From Lophium mytilinum (Eukaryota; Ascomycota; Dothideomycetes; Mytilinidiales; Mytilinidiaceae): 64,000 bases of DNA. Under the pieces are notes generated by a model. That model was not told where the DNA came from, did no database searches, and saw only the letters and a program-made list of their open reading frames with translations. The stretch spans positions 937,609 through 1,001,608 of the forward strand of contig MU004199.1 of NCBI GenBank assembly GCA_010093605.1, in the 5' to 3' direction. This document shows positions 55,301-64,000 of this stretch, piece after piece; positions within the stretch are counted from its first letter, which is position 1, and the number at the start of each line of letters is the position of its first letter. The translations under genes and the position numbers were made by a program.

Positions 55301-56626
55301 CTACGCCAATTCATTCTTGTATCCCCCACTCTGCTGTCCATACTGCGCTGGCATCTCATACGCATACGTCGGCGGCACAGCCGGATACGCCTGTTGCGGA
55401 CTCGTGGCCTGTCCTCCAATCTCCGCCACCTGCGGAAAATTCTTCTCACTCCGGTACCCAGACGCTGGTGTTGGGGCTGGATAGGCTTTCCGATGCACAC
55501 TATCTGCTCCAAGCTCCATGGTGTTGACGTAAGGCTCAACATACTGACTCTTCTCCCTCGGCACCATTTCGATTCCCTGTCCGCCCATGCGCCCATTGGT
55601 TGCCAGAGTTTGCGGTGTTGACCCTGTGGGCTTCGTGCCGGGGCGTGAAGTGTCAGAGATAGCCTGGAAATTCTCCGCCGACTTTCGCCGCTTGTGGAGG
55701 AATATCAGGATCATGGCGAGGCCCGCGATGAAGGCTACGAACATGCTTACGCCGACGGCGATGGCTGTGGTATGAGTGGTGGACTTGTGCGTTTTGGCTG
55801 GGATAGCGGTGCCTGATGCGCTTAAGGTGGCAGAGGAGGTAGAGCCCGAAGCTGATCCTGAATGCTGAACCTTGAAGGTGACTGCGGCTTGGGTTTGGAC
55901 AACAATAGAGCCGCCTGCTGCGGTAACTGTGACGACTCTAGGAGTAGCTGAGCTGACGTTAGGAGATGAGGTTGGCTGGCCTGCAACTGAAGTTGTAGAT
56001 GAAGTGGGAGCTGCTGCGCTCGACTTTGCGGCTGCGCTCGAGGCTGGCTGAGCAGTGCTCGCGGCTGCTGTTGCGCTCGCTGCAGGCCCAACCTCAGTAG
56101 AAGCGCTCCATATGTTCGAGGAAGATGCTGATGTGGGCATGTATTGCCAGTAGTCGTCATTACCGGCTGATGCGCCGGGAAAGGCAAAATGGAATGCAGG
56201 CGCTTGCCCGTTCTTAAGGCTGGCAGTTTCTATAAGATGCCAGAACAGTGGAGACCCGTTGGAGTTTCGAGTCGCAATTTGGAAGGCTTCGTGGGGTTAG
56301 TGATTGGTGTGAGGCGCGGTAGGATGCTGCCAGTACTGACCTCCCTTGCCGTCGTTCCAGTCACAATACAGGTTAATCTGGCGCGTCTGGTCCTCCGGAG
56401 TGTACTCTATTATGATCACATCTTCCGGATATGCAGGACCAAACCCGGCAGCAACATCGCTCGTATCGTCTGTGGTGCCGGGCGGAAAGATCCATTGGAG
56501 GTTGTCTGCGTCGTCCCTCTTCTTGAGGTCTGTGGAATCTGCGAGTGTGAGGTTGTCCTCCTCGGGAAATGATCTGACCTCTATGAACTTGTTGTGGTTC
56601 AACCGTTTCGTCTTTGCTCCCAGCAT
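55301..56626 (-). CDS. Single-pass membrane protein with Ser/Thr/Ala-rich stalk
   Basis: Two exons: 56626-56341 and 56286-55301 (54-bp intron GTCAGT...ACGAAG), 423 residues. The N-terminal part (1-145) is a predicted extracellular domain with LQWIFPPG, DVIIIEYTPED, INLYCDWNDGKG, FQIATRNSNGSPLFWHLIE and FHFAFPG. It is followed by a Ser/Ala/Thr-rich stalk (145-260), one transmembrane helix (about 269-292, IAVGVSMFVAFIAGLAMILI) with a HKRRK stop-transfer, and a proline/tyrosine-rich cytoplasmic tail. No signal peptide precedes the ATG used here; a hydrophobic stretch in another frame just upstream (about 56700) suggests a further 5' exon I could not place. Family not recognised; a surface receptor or wall sensor is possible. 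Confidence 0.75.
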
Positions 56627-57575
56627 CTTGAGTGAAAATGAGTGTTAAAGCCTTCTGTAAAGCTGCGGTGCTACGCTGGTAGGGAACGAGAATAACGACG
56701 ATAATAAAGAGGGTTGGAGCGACAGTATGAAGCGACAGTAAGGATTGACAGAAACTTGCGTTCTTCAGCAAGGCTCCGATGGGGATGTTATGAATATGTA
56801 CGCAGTGGACCGACTGACCCCCTTACTAGCATATAAAAATTGTGGCGCCCAGGGGAAGTCAAAACATCTAAGAACGGACACTCGCTCATGCAATGCTCGT
56901 GTTGCGATATCTTCACCCTTGCATTTGGACATCTCGCGCTTCGGATGTCACAACCGAGCTGCTGCTTCTGCGATTTTCTTTGGTCCAATCTTCAACTTGG
57001 GGCCTCTCGGACGAGGCTTAGCTACGATTTACGCAGAGTATACCGGGGGGCCAAGACGAAGGCCTATCAAAAGCATATGTGGAGAGAAACTTGCTAGGGT
57101 ACCCGTAGGAAGAAAGTAAGGATGTGTTCACCGGAAAACACACCAGTGACTTTCTTTACGGGGTATTGCTGCCGCATTCGGAGAGGTGATGGGGAAATCT
57201 TCTTCTAGAGGGGGCTGAGGAGGCAGAGTAAATCTCAAGCGGACTGGTGAAAGCAGCCAAGCAGCCCAGGTAAGGTGCACCAAAGGTTGAAAGGGAAAGT
57301 CTGCCATCAAGACTACCTACGTCCGATTTGAGAGTCCGGTAGATCGATCGGGAAAGCTCCCAGCAGGCGCTTTCGAGGTTTTCTCCCTCCCAATTTCCAC
57401 CAAGCGCCGTTAGTCGGTGCGCTACAAGGATCACATACTAGCCCGAGCTGATCTGTCCAAGTTTTTTTCAGCCTTGCGACCCTTGCAGCGCCTCTTGAGC
57501 ACGCGGGAGATTATCCGGATGGCAGCAAGCACCGAGAATAGGCGAGGCTTAATCTGGCATAATTCTTGGTGCTGG
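56627..57575. other. Intergenic, no supported gene
   Basis: Upstream region of the minus-strand membrane protein gene and distal promoter of the HNWD gene. A hydrophobic frame near 56700 (minus, LFIIVVILV) may be part of an unplaced first exon. Other frames have no domain. Confidence 0.4.
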
Positions 57576-57770
57576 TGTGCAATCCTCGATCTTAGGTTGA
57601 CATCGTGTAACGTTACGGGATGTATTAATCTACTGTAGGAACGCTTTCCTACAATTGAGTCTAGTGAATATTAGGCCCGCACGGGCCCTTCCTCCGCGTA
57701 TATAGCCTTGCTAGATTCCTACCTGAAATCGAGTCCTCCAAATTTTTACATCACGTGATCGAAACCATCC
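57576..57770 (-). mobile_element. Diverged solo LTR related to the outer Gypsy element
   Basis: On the minus strand, CGATCACGTGATGTAA.AATTT.GAGGAC and AGGAATCTAGC..GGCTATATA match the left LTR at 25060-25130 in the same order. GTAGGAAAGCGTTCCTACAGTAGAT and a CA end follow in register with the LTR end at 41934. It is GC-normal (GAGGAAGGGCCCGTGCGGGCC), so it was not damaged by RIP. No clear target duplication. It ends about 200 bp upstream of the HNWD start codon. Confidence 0.72.
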
Positions 57771-57973
57771 CACCTTGGCCCGGATCGCCGCGCACTTGGC
57801 CTCAGATACGCCTCTTCGGCATCGCGCAATGCTTTGCTCTTATGGAGACGCATCAGTGCTGATCGCTGGACGGATACTCTGAACAGAAAATCGAGTTGCT
57901 GTGCTCACCTCTTGAGCTGAGCTACCGCATCACTATCCTTGCCGCATGTGCCGGTCAGAGCTCGACGCATACG

Positions 57974-60900
57974 ATGCGCCTTTTGCAATGCAACAATCAG
58001 GGCGGCTTCAATATCACTAAAGACTTGGACGGCAGTCATGCGATCCCCTCTTATGCGGTACTGTCGCATACCTGGGGAACGGATACCGACGAGGTCACAT
58101 TTGAGGACTTGACGAATGGCACCGGCAGCGAGAAGCCCGGCTATGCTAAAATACGGTTCTGTGGAGAGCAGGCCAAGCAAGACGGCTTGCAATACTTTTG
58201 GGTCGACACTGCGTGCATTGACAAGACCAACAAGGCTGAACTTTCGCACGCCATCAACTCCATGTTCCGCTGGTACCATAACGCAACACGATGTTACGTT
58301 TACATGTCAGACGTTTCTAGCTCCACACGTGAGCCAAGTAAGGAAGAGGCTAGTACCCCGAAGTGGGAGCCACAGTTCCGGCAAAGCAGATGGTTCACCC
58401 GGGGTTGGACGCTCCAAGAGCTCCTAGCACCAGATTTGGTCGAGTTCTTCTCTCAAGAAGGAACAAGGCTTGGTAATAAAGCATCGCTAGAACAGCATAT
58501 CCGCGCATCAACTAGTATACCCGTTGCAGCTCTTCGAGGTTCTCCCCTTACCCAATTCAGCGTTAACGAGCGACTGTCGTGGATCCAACACCGCCACACT
58601 AAACACGAGGAAGATAAAGCGTATTCGTTGTTGGGCATTTTTGGCGTCTACATATCCCCTGTCTATGGAGAAGGAACTAGCGGAGCGTTCAAACGGCTTA
58701 TGGACGAGATCGACAGGCTGAGCAGATGCATCCAAGACTTGCGCCTCACTGATCCTCGCGATGACAAGAAACGTATCGAAGACACCAAGGGCGGCCTGCT
58801 AAAAGACTCATACCGCTGGATACTTAGCAACGCCGACTTTCAACAATGGCGAGACGGTGAGCAGAGCCGACTGCTCTGGATCAAGGGCGATCCTGGCAAG
58901 GGCAAAACGATGCTTCTCTGCGGCATCATCGACGAGTTGCAGAGTTTCAAAGCTAAGCCGGATCTTCTTGCCTTCTTTTTCTGCCAGGCCACTGACTCGC
59001 GCATCAACAACGCCACAGCCGTGCTGCGAGGCTTGCTGTACATGCTTGTCGAGCAGCAGCCGTCGCTCGTCGCCCACATCCAGAAGAAGCACGATCACGC
59101 AGGCAAAGCACTCTTCGAGGACGCAAACGCCTGGGTTGCCTTGACTGATGTCTTCACAAACGTCTTGCAAGACCCAAATCTAAGCAATACGTGGCTCATA
59201 GTCGATGGACTTGATGAATGCATTGATGGCATGTCAAAATTGCTAGAATTCGTCACGCAACAAGCTGTGTCGTCTCGAGTCAAGTGGGTTCTCTCCAGCC
59301 GCAACTGGCCAGACATCGAGGAGCAATTAGAGGGGGTGGGCCATAAGGTGAGACTAAGCCTCGAGCTCAACGCACAGTCCGTCTCAACGGCCGTCAACGT
59401 CTTCATCGAGCAAAGGGTGTCTCGGCTAGCACGGGAGAAGCGATACAATGACAAGATACGGGCCGACGTGCAAGCGCATCTTGCGGCAAATTCGAACGAC
59501 ACTTTTCTCTGGGTCGCCTTGGTATGCCAAAATCTTGAAAAGGTCCCACAGCGGAATGTCATGAAGAAGCTAAGCGCCTTCCCACCCGGACTTGACTCAC
59601 TATACGAGCGCATGATGCAGCAGCTAAACAGTCTCGACGATGCTGATCTCTGTAAGCAGATCTTGGCTTCGGTCGCGATCGTATATCGACCCATCACGCT
59701 GGATGAGCTAGCCGTTCTCGTTCGCATGCCTGAGGATGTGGCTGACCCAGAGACGATACGGGAGATTGTTGGTCTTTGTGGTTCGTACCTTACCGTGCGA
59801 AATGACACGGTCTACTTCGTGCATCAGTCGGCAAAGGACTTTCTATTCGCAAAAGCATTTTATCAGGTCTTTCCCTGTGGAAGTCAAGCCGTTCACCACA
59901 GTCTCTTCTTAACGTCTCTCCAAATCCTGTCAAAGACGTTGCGACGCGATATGTACAGCTTGAAGGTGTTGGGGTGTCCTATAGAGCAGGTCGAGCAACC
60001 AAGTCCTGACCCGTTGGCAGCGTCGCGCTACTCTTGTGCCTACTGGGCAGATCACCTCTGTACCTCCTCGGCAAGCCACGCAGCTTGTCTGCTTGATGGG
60101 GGCGCAGTTGAAATGTTTTTAAGAACGAAGTTTCTCTACTGGCTGGAAGCTCTTAGTCTTTGCAAGGACATGTCTAAAGGTTTAGTCTCCATAGCAAAGC
60201 TGAACAAACTAGCCAAGGCAAGTTCGAAGCGGGCAACACAGTCCCATGTCACCCGAGTTAACGTCAGATAGGAGACAGCAGGTGCAGTTGCACTAGGTCA
60301 ACTGGTGCAAGATGCCCATCGATTCATAGCATTTCACAAGAGCGCGATTGAAAACAGCCCGCTGCAGGCGTATGCGTCTGCTCTGCTTTTCAGCCCATCA
60401 GGAAGCCTGATCCGACGTCTGTTCAAAGATGAGGAACCTACTTGGATCACGATAAAACCGGCAATGTTGGACGGATGGAGTGCTTGCCTGCAGACTCTCG
60501 AGGGCCATGAGAGCAGCGTCGCCTCTGTGGTCTTCTCACACGATTCAACCTGGCTGGCATCGGCCTCGAGAGACAGCACCATCAAGATCTGGGATGTGAG
60601 CAGCGGCACGTGCAAACAAACGCTCAAAGGCCATGACGATGAAGTCGCAACCGCGGTGTTCTCGCACGATTCGACTCAGCTGGCGTCGGTATCGATCGAC
60701 GCGGTCAAAGTATGGGATCTCAACAGCGGCGCATGCTTGCAGACAAAAGACCCTGGTGACAGGGCCCATTCGGTGGCCTTCTCACACGACTCAACTAGGC
60801 TTGCGGCAGCGTGTACGGATACGGTCAGGATCTGGGGTCTAACCAGCGGCACAAGCAACCAGACGCTTAAGGCCTATGCGTACACGGTGGCCTTCTCGCA

Positions 60901-62359
60901 CGACTCGACCCGGCTGGTAACAGCCGGGGGAAGCCAGATCTACGTCTGGGATCTTAGCAGCGGCGCATGCATCCAGACACTGGGCACAGACGGTTGGACC
61001 TACATGGTGGCCTTGTCACACGACTCAACCCAGCTAGCAGCACCGAGTGACGAAACGGTGAAGATTTGGGATCTAAGCAGCGGCGCATGCAAGCACACGC
61101 TCGAGGGCCATGACAACCGTGTTACCTCAGTGGCCTTTTCGCACGACTCGACCCGGCTAGCATCCGCCTCATGGGACAACACTATCAAGGTGTGGAATCC
61201 CAGCAGTGGCGGCGGCGCGTGCGAACAGACGCTTCAGGGTCATAGCGATGATGTCTACTCTGTGGCCTTTTCCCACGACTCAACCCGGCTGGCATCAGCA
61301 TCTAGGGACAACACCATTAAGATCTGGGATCTCGGCAGCGGTGTGCACAAACAGCCAATCAAGGGTCATATCAAGTCTATTAGAGCCCTAGCCTTCTCAC
61401 ACGACTCGATCTGGCTAGCGTCAGCATCGGACGACAACACTATCAAGATCTGGAACCTCTCTAGCGGCGCGTGCGAACAGACGCTAAAAGGTCATAGCAA
61501 AGAAGTTAGCGGCGTGGACTTCTCATACGGTTCAAACCAGCTAGCGTCGGCATCCTCCGATGGCGTGATCAAAATCTGGGATCTCAGCAGTGGTGCGTGT
61601 GAACTGTCGCTCGAGGGGTATAAATTTTCTGACACATATGTCTGGCTCGTGAGATTCTCGCACGACTCGTCCCGGGTAGCGACAGCATCGCCCGATCGCA
61701 ACGTTAAGATCTGGAACCTCAGCAGCGGCGCATGCGAGCATACTCTTAACCATGGGGAATATGTTTGGACCGCATGTTTCTCGCACGACTCAACCCAGCT
61801 GGCGTCGGCGGGGACGCACAATAACAACACCGTCAAAGTCTGGAACCTCAACAGTGGCAAATGCGAGCTAACGCTGCATGCCCATACCAATTGGAACGGT
61901 ACCAAACTCAGCGCCGTGGCCTTCTCGTGCGATTCAACTCGGCTGGCGTCGGCATCGAGCGACGGCATGGTCAATGTCTGGGATCTGGGCAGCGGTGCGT
62001 GCGTACATACAGTTGATACTGGCCTGTGCAGCGGTGCGTGCGTACATACAATTGATACTGGCCAAGACGTTGGTAAGATCTGGTTTGATATTACTGGGTT
62101 ACATCTCCGTACCGACATTGGTACCATTGCTCTCGCTACGCTCCCAGTCTCTTCGCCATCAGCGATCTCAGGTTCGCAGCATGTTCGTTATCTAGGGGGA
62201 GGCGTCAGCACTGACGGGACATGGATAACATACGAAAACAAGAACGTGCTCTGGTTACCCTCGGAGTATCGGCCATGTTGCTCAGCTGTGTCAGGGAACA
62301 CGGTTGGCATTGCTGTTGGCTTTGGAAGGGTGTGGATCTGTGAGTTCCACCCTGACTAA
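57974..62359 (+). CDS. HET-NACHT-WD40 (HNWD-type) NOD-like receptor
   Basis: STAND-family incompatibility receptor, 1443 residues. Exon 1 is 57974-60217; a 54-bp GC-AG intron (GCAAGT...GTTAAC...GATAG) contains the apparent in-frame TAG at 60269-60271; exon 2 is 60272-62359. The start MRLLQCNNQGGFNITKD fits family starts better than the upstream open frame. Residues 1-200 are the HET-type domain (YAVLSHTWG, KIRFCGEQAKQDGLQYFWVD, RGWTLQELLAP). The NACHT domain has a P-loop GDPGKGKTM (about 305), WLIVDGLDEC (about 407) and the helical part QILASVAIVYRPITLDEL. A linker (VQDAHRFIAFHKSAIENSPL) leads to 12 WD40 repeats (about 818-1330) with very similar FSHDSTRLASAS..NTIKIW cores, the ligand-sensing region in this family. 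Probably a cytosolic sensor that triggers incompatibility or defence cell death. Confidence 0.9.
60218..60271 (+). other. GC-AG intron of the HNWD gene
   Basis: The donor AAG|GCAAGT matches the GC-AG consensus, with GTTAAC as a branch-like site and TAG acceptor at 60271. Its length of 54 is a multiple of three; phase is 0 on both sides. Removing it eliminates the only stop between the NACHT half and the WD40 half. Confidence 0.6.
60475..62070 (+). repeat. Coding WD40 repeat array, 12 units, near-identical cores
   Basis: Twelve units of about 126 bp recur, most with GTGGCCTTCTC(G/A)CACGACTC and GGCGCATGC or GTGCGTGC segments. Units differ mainly at positions expected on the propeller surface. 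At the end, a 39-bp piece (SGACVHTxDTG) is duplicated in tandem at 61990-62065. Confidence 0.8.
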
Positions 62360-63229
62360 TCTAGATATCGATTCAGCGAGTCTTGCCAAAGTATTGTACG
62401 TAGCACGCCTGCCAATATAAGCTATCATATTTCATTTTATCTTACTTCGCATAATCTCTTTCACCGCTCTGATAGTCTTCGCTCATCCCAATCTCTTAAT
62501 CCAAGGAACGCGCCGGTCGGGTATGCCTATCTATGCAGTATTCCCGACATCCGTGCAGTAGGTAGTGACGTGTAGGAGTAGAAAGATGTAGGTTTCAGGG
62601 AAGCTTTGACGGGAGGAGTATTCTGATTGGAAACCTCAGGTGCAAAGTGATTTGTTGCAGTATTCATGTCGGAATTTAATATGCAGAATGCATATTGTAT
62701 GTTGGAACGATGAAGCAAGTGTTGGCCCTCGTAGGCGCAGATTTGTCGAACAGATGAGCTTTTCGTAATACTCGCTGTGCTAGTTCCGTGGTGAAAAGGG
62801 AAGTCAATGTGTAACATCTGTCTCTACGGGAGGAATGACAGCAGAGTGCCACAGAGATCTATCAGAGCTATTCACTCCTGTGAAATGGGAAGGCTTTCAA
62901 GAAGGCAGTGGAGGTTGGTGAGCACCGTTCAATCTAAGCGTAGCCGAACAGCCAATCAATCTATGTATTGCGATTACCTACGAACAGCGAGGTTTCTATC
63001 AGGCCAAAGCAGTTAACTGACTAAACTCACTTGCTTCAAACATAATAAGGGGTGACAGTAGAGGGAAACAAAAGTGAAACCTACGGTCGATTTAAGCTTA
63101 CACACAGCTCCGGTACCGAATCACGCTACCCGTTGTCCGGCCCCGATCTGACTCGCGTTACGCTACCCCTGTTTCCACAACATCAACACCACGCGCCCCC
63201 ATCATGAAGGCATAAACATTACAGCCACA
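62360..63229. other. Intergenic, no supported gene
   Basis: The 3' flank of the HNWD gene and promoter of the right-edge gene. Frames at 62527-62817 and 62807-63016 have no domain. No repeat was recognised. Confidence 0.4.
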
Positions 63230-64000
63230 ATGGCAGACATATCCTTTGCAGATTTGACCCCCTCGAGCCCCGCCGGATCTAACGCGCGACCGTCCCATCG
63301 ATCCTCCCTCCCTCTTACCTCCGATGCCGTCAGACCTCCAGCGCGATACATCATGTCTTCACGATCCTTCGAGCTGCAGCAATACATTGGCGCGCATTTC
63401 AGCCAGTTGAAGGGGGCAGACCGGAAGAAGGCGAAGGAGATTATTCGACGCGGGAACTTTGGGGAAGAGAGGAAGCTGGATCTGGGGCAGCTGCCGGCGG
63501 AGCACTTGGAAGAGTTGTTCAGGCATGTGCTCCAGGTTATCAAGCGGGGCACTGCGCCTTCGCATACTGGAGGGTCGAAGCACCTTGTTCAACCCAAGAA
63601 AGAGACTAGGGAAGACTCCCGGACACCAGACCAGACACAGCTGGACCGAGAACGGCGGTTGCAAGAAGACCGGGCGAGAAAGGGGTGGCAGGAACAAGAG
63701 CAGCAACGCATTATACGTGAACGGTTGCGAGAAATGCGCGTTAGCGGTCTACAGCAGTCTCAAGGAACCAACAGCCAACGTCAACAGCCCTCTACGAATG
63801 TCTATGTCCCTCGGCCAAGTCAACAGCATGCTCAGATCCCGAACAATCCTCTCCAGCAATCCTCAGTGAGCCTTCCCGTCCCCCAAACAGAGCAGTTGCG
63901 CAACGTTATCATGACCGCCGACGTCCTGGCCATCCGCGACGTCTTCCTCAACCTATGCTACTCTTCTCCATCCCTCGCCCGAGCAGCCGTTCGCTGTCTA
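63230..64000 (+). CDS. Unrecognised protein, 5' part only (runs off right end)
   Basis: An open frame of 257 codons from ATG 63230 (context CCACAATGGCAGAC) to the window edge without a stop. Residues 1-40 are Ser/Pro-rich. Residues 44-100 look like a compact helical domain (SFELQQYIGAHFSQLKGADR, RRGNFGEERKLDLGQL, EELFRHVLQVI). Residues 120-190 are a highly charged, probably helical region (RERRLQEDRARKGWQEQEQQ) and then Gln-rich. The last part is hydrophobic (VLAIRDVFLNLCYSSPSLAR). An intron may lie near 63870 (GTGAGC...CAG) but is not required. The family is not recognised. Confidence 0.65.
   Translation, partial: MADISFADLTPSSPAGSNARPSHRSSLPLTSDAVRPPARYIMSSRSFELQQYIGAHFSQLKGADRKKAKEIIRRGNFGEERKLDLGQLPAEHLEELFRHVLQVIKRGTAPSHTGGSKHLVQPKKETREDSRTPDQTQLDRERRLQEDRARKGWQEQEQQRIIRERLREMRVSGLQQSQGTNSQRQQPSTNVYVPRPSQQHAQIPNNPLQQSSVSLPVPQTEQLRNVIMTADVLAIRDVFLNLCYSSPSLARAAVRCL

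Noticed and set aside
60269-60271. TAG read as a nonsense mutation in the HNWD gene
   Set aside because: A consensus 54-bp GC-AG intron in phase 0 removes it, so a pseudogene call is not needed, though it remains possible without transcripts.

Overview
The window comes from the nuclear genome of a filamentous ascomycete fungus, most likely a Pezizomycotina species of Dothideomycete type. The evidence is short spliceosomal introns (39-225 bp, GT-AG with CTAAC-like branch points), HET-domain and HET-NACHT-WD40 (HNWD-type) genes, a fungal MET13-type methylenetetrahydrofolate reductase, a fungal bZIP factor, and two strongly AT-rich blocks of transposons carrying the signature of repeat-induced point mutation (RIP: C-to-T and G-to-A changes, TpA saturation, coding motifs still readable through the damage). 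The species assignment is inference.

Left part (1-24 kb). Two genes (1-641, 1679-3610, minus strand) belong to a family I do not recognise: an N-terminal coiled coil, two C2H2-like modules, an acidic/basic linker, a CPCT-x-SGHPCG box and a C-terminal CCCH-like finger. A third copy lies at 21173-23723 (plus) with one in-frame TAG, and a truncated fourth at 42084-42808. Between them are ordinary genes: MET13 (4601-6583, minus), a divergent triosephosphate-isomerase paralogue (7370-8140), a RIP-degraded MULE DNA transposon (8669-11520), a bZIP factor (13424-14275), a gene-poor stretch of normal base composition (14.3-17.9 kb), an iron-type alcohol dehydrogenase/maleylacetate-reductase-like enzyme (17967-19109 or 19280) and a small four-helix membrane protein (20056-20547).

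Middle part (25.05-41.93 kb). One RIP-inactivated Ty3/Gypsy LTR element (203-bp LTRs, target duplication TATTTG) carries a second Gypsy element nested inside it (26591-33741, 200-bp LTRs, target duplication AAAAC/AAAAT). Both read on the minus strand. A diverged solo LTR related to the outer element, not damaged by RIP, sits at 57576-57770, about 200 bp upstream of the HNWD gene.

Right part (42-64 kb). This is an accessory, self/non-self type neighbourhood: the truncated family copy, a broken HET gene (43512-44263), an intact HET gene (44890-46969), a five-finger C2H2 factor (47591-48934), a cupredoxin-like single-pass membrane protein (49999-51269), a C2H2 protein (52209-53882), a second single-pass membrane protein (55301-56626), a 1443-residue HET-NACHT-WD40 receptor (57974-62359) whose apparent internal stop is explained by a GC-AG intron, and the start of an unrecognised gene running off the right end (63230 onward).

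The most notable content is the four-copy zinc-binding family dispersed among transposons and incompatibility/NLR-like genes. All splice models were made by eye from consensus sites, frame continuity and paralogy.
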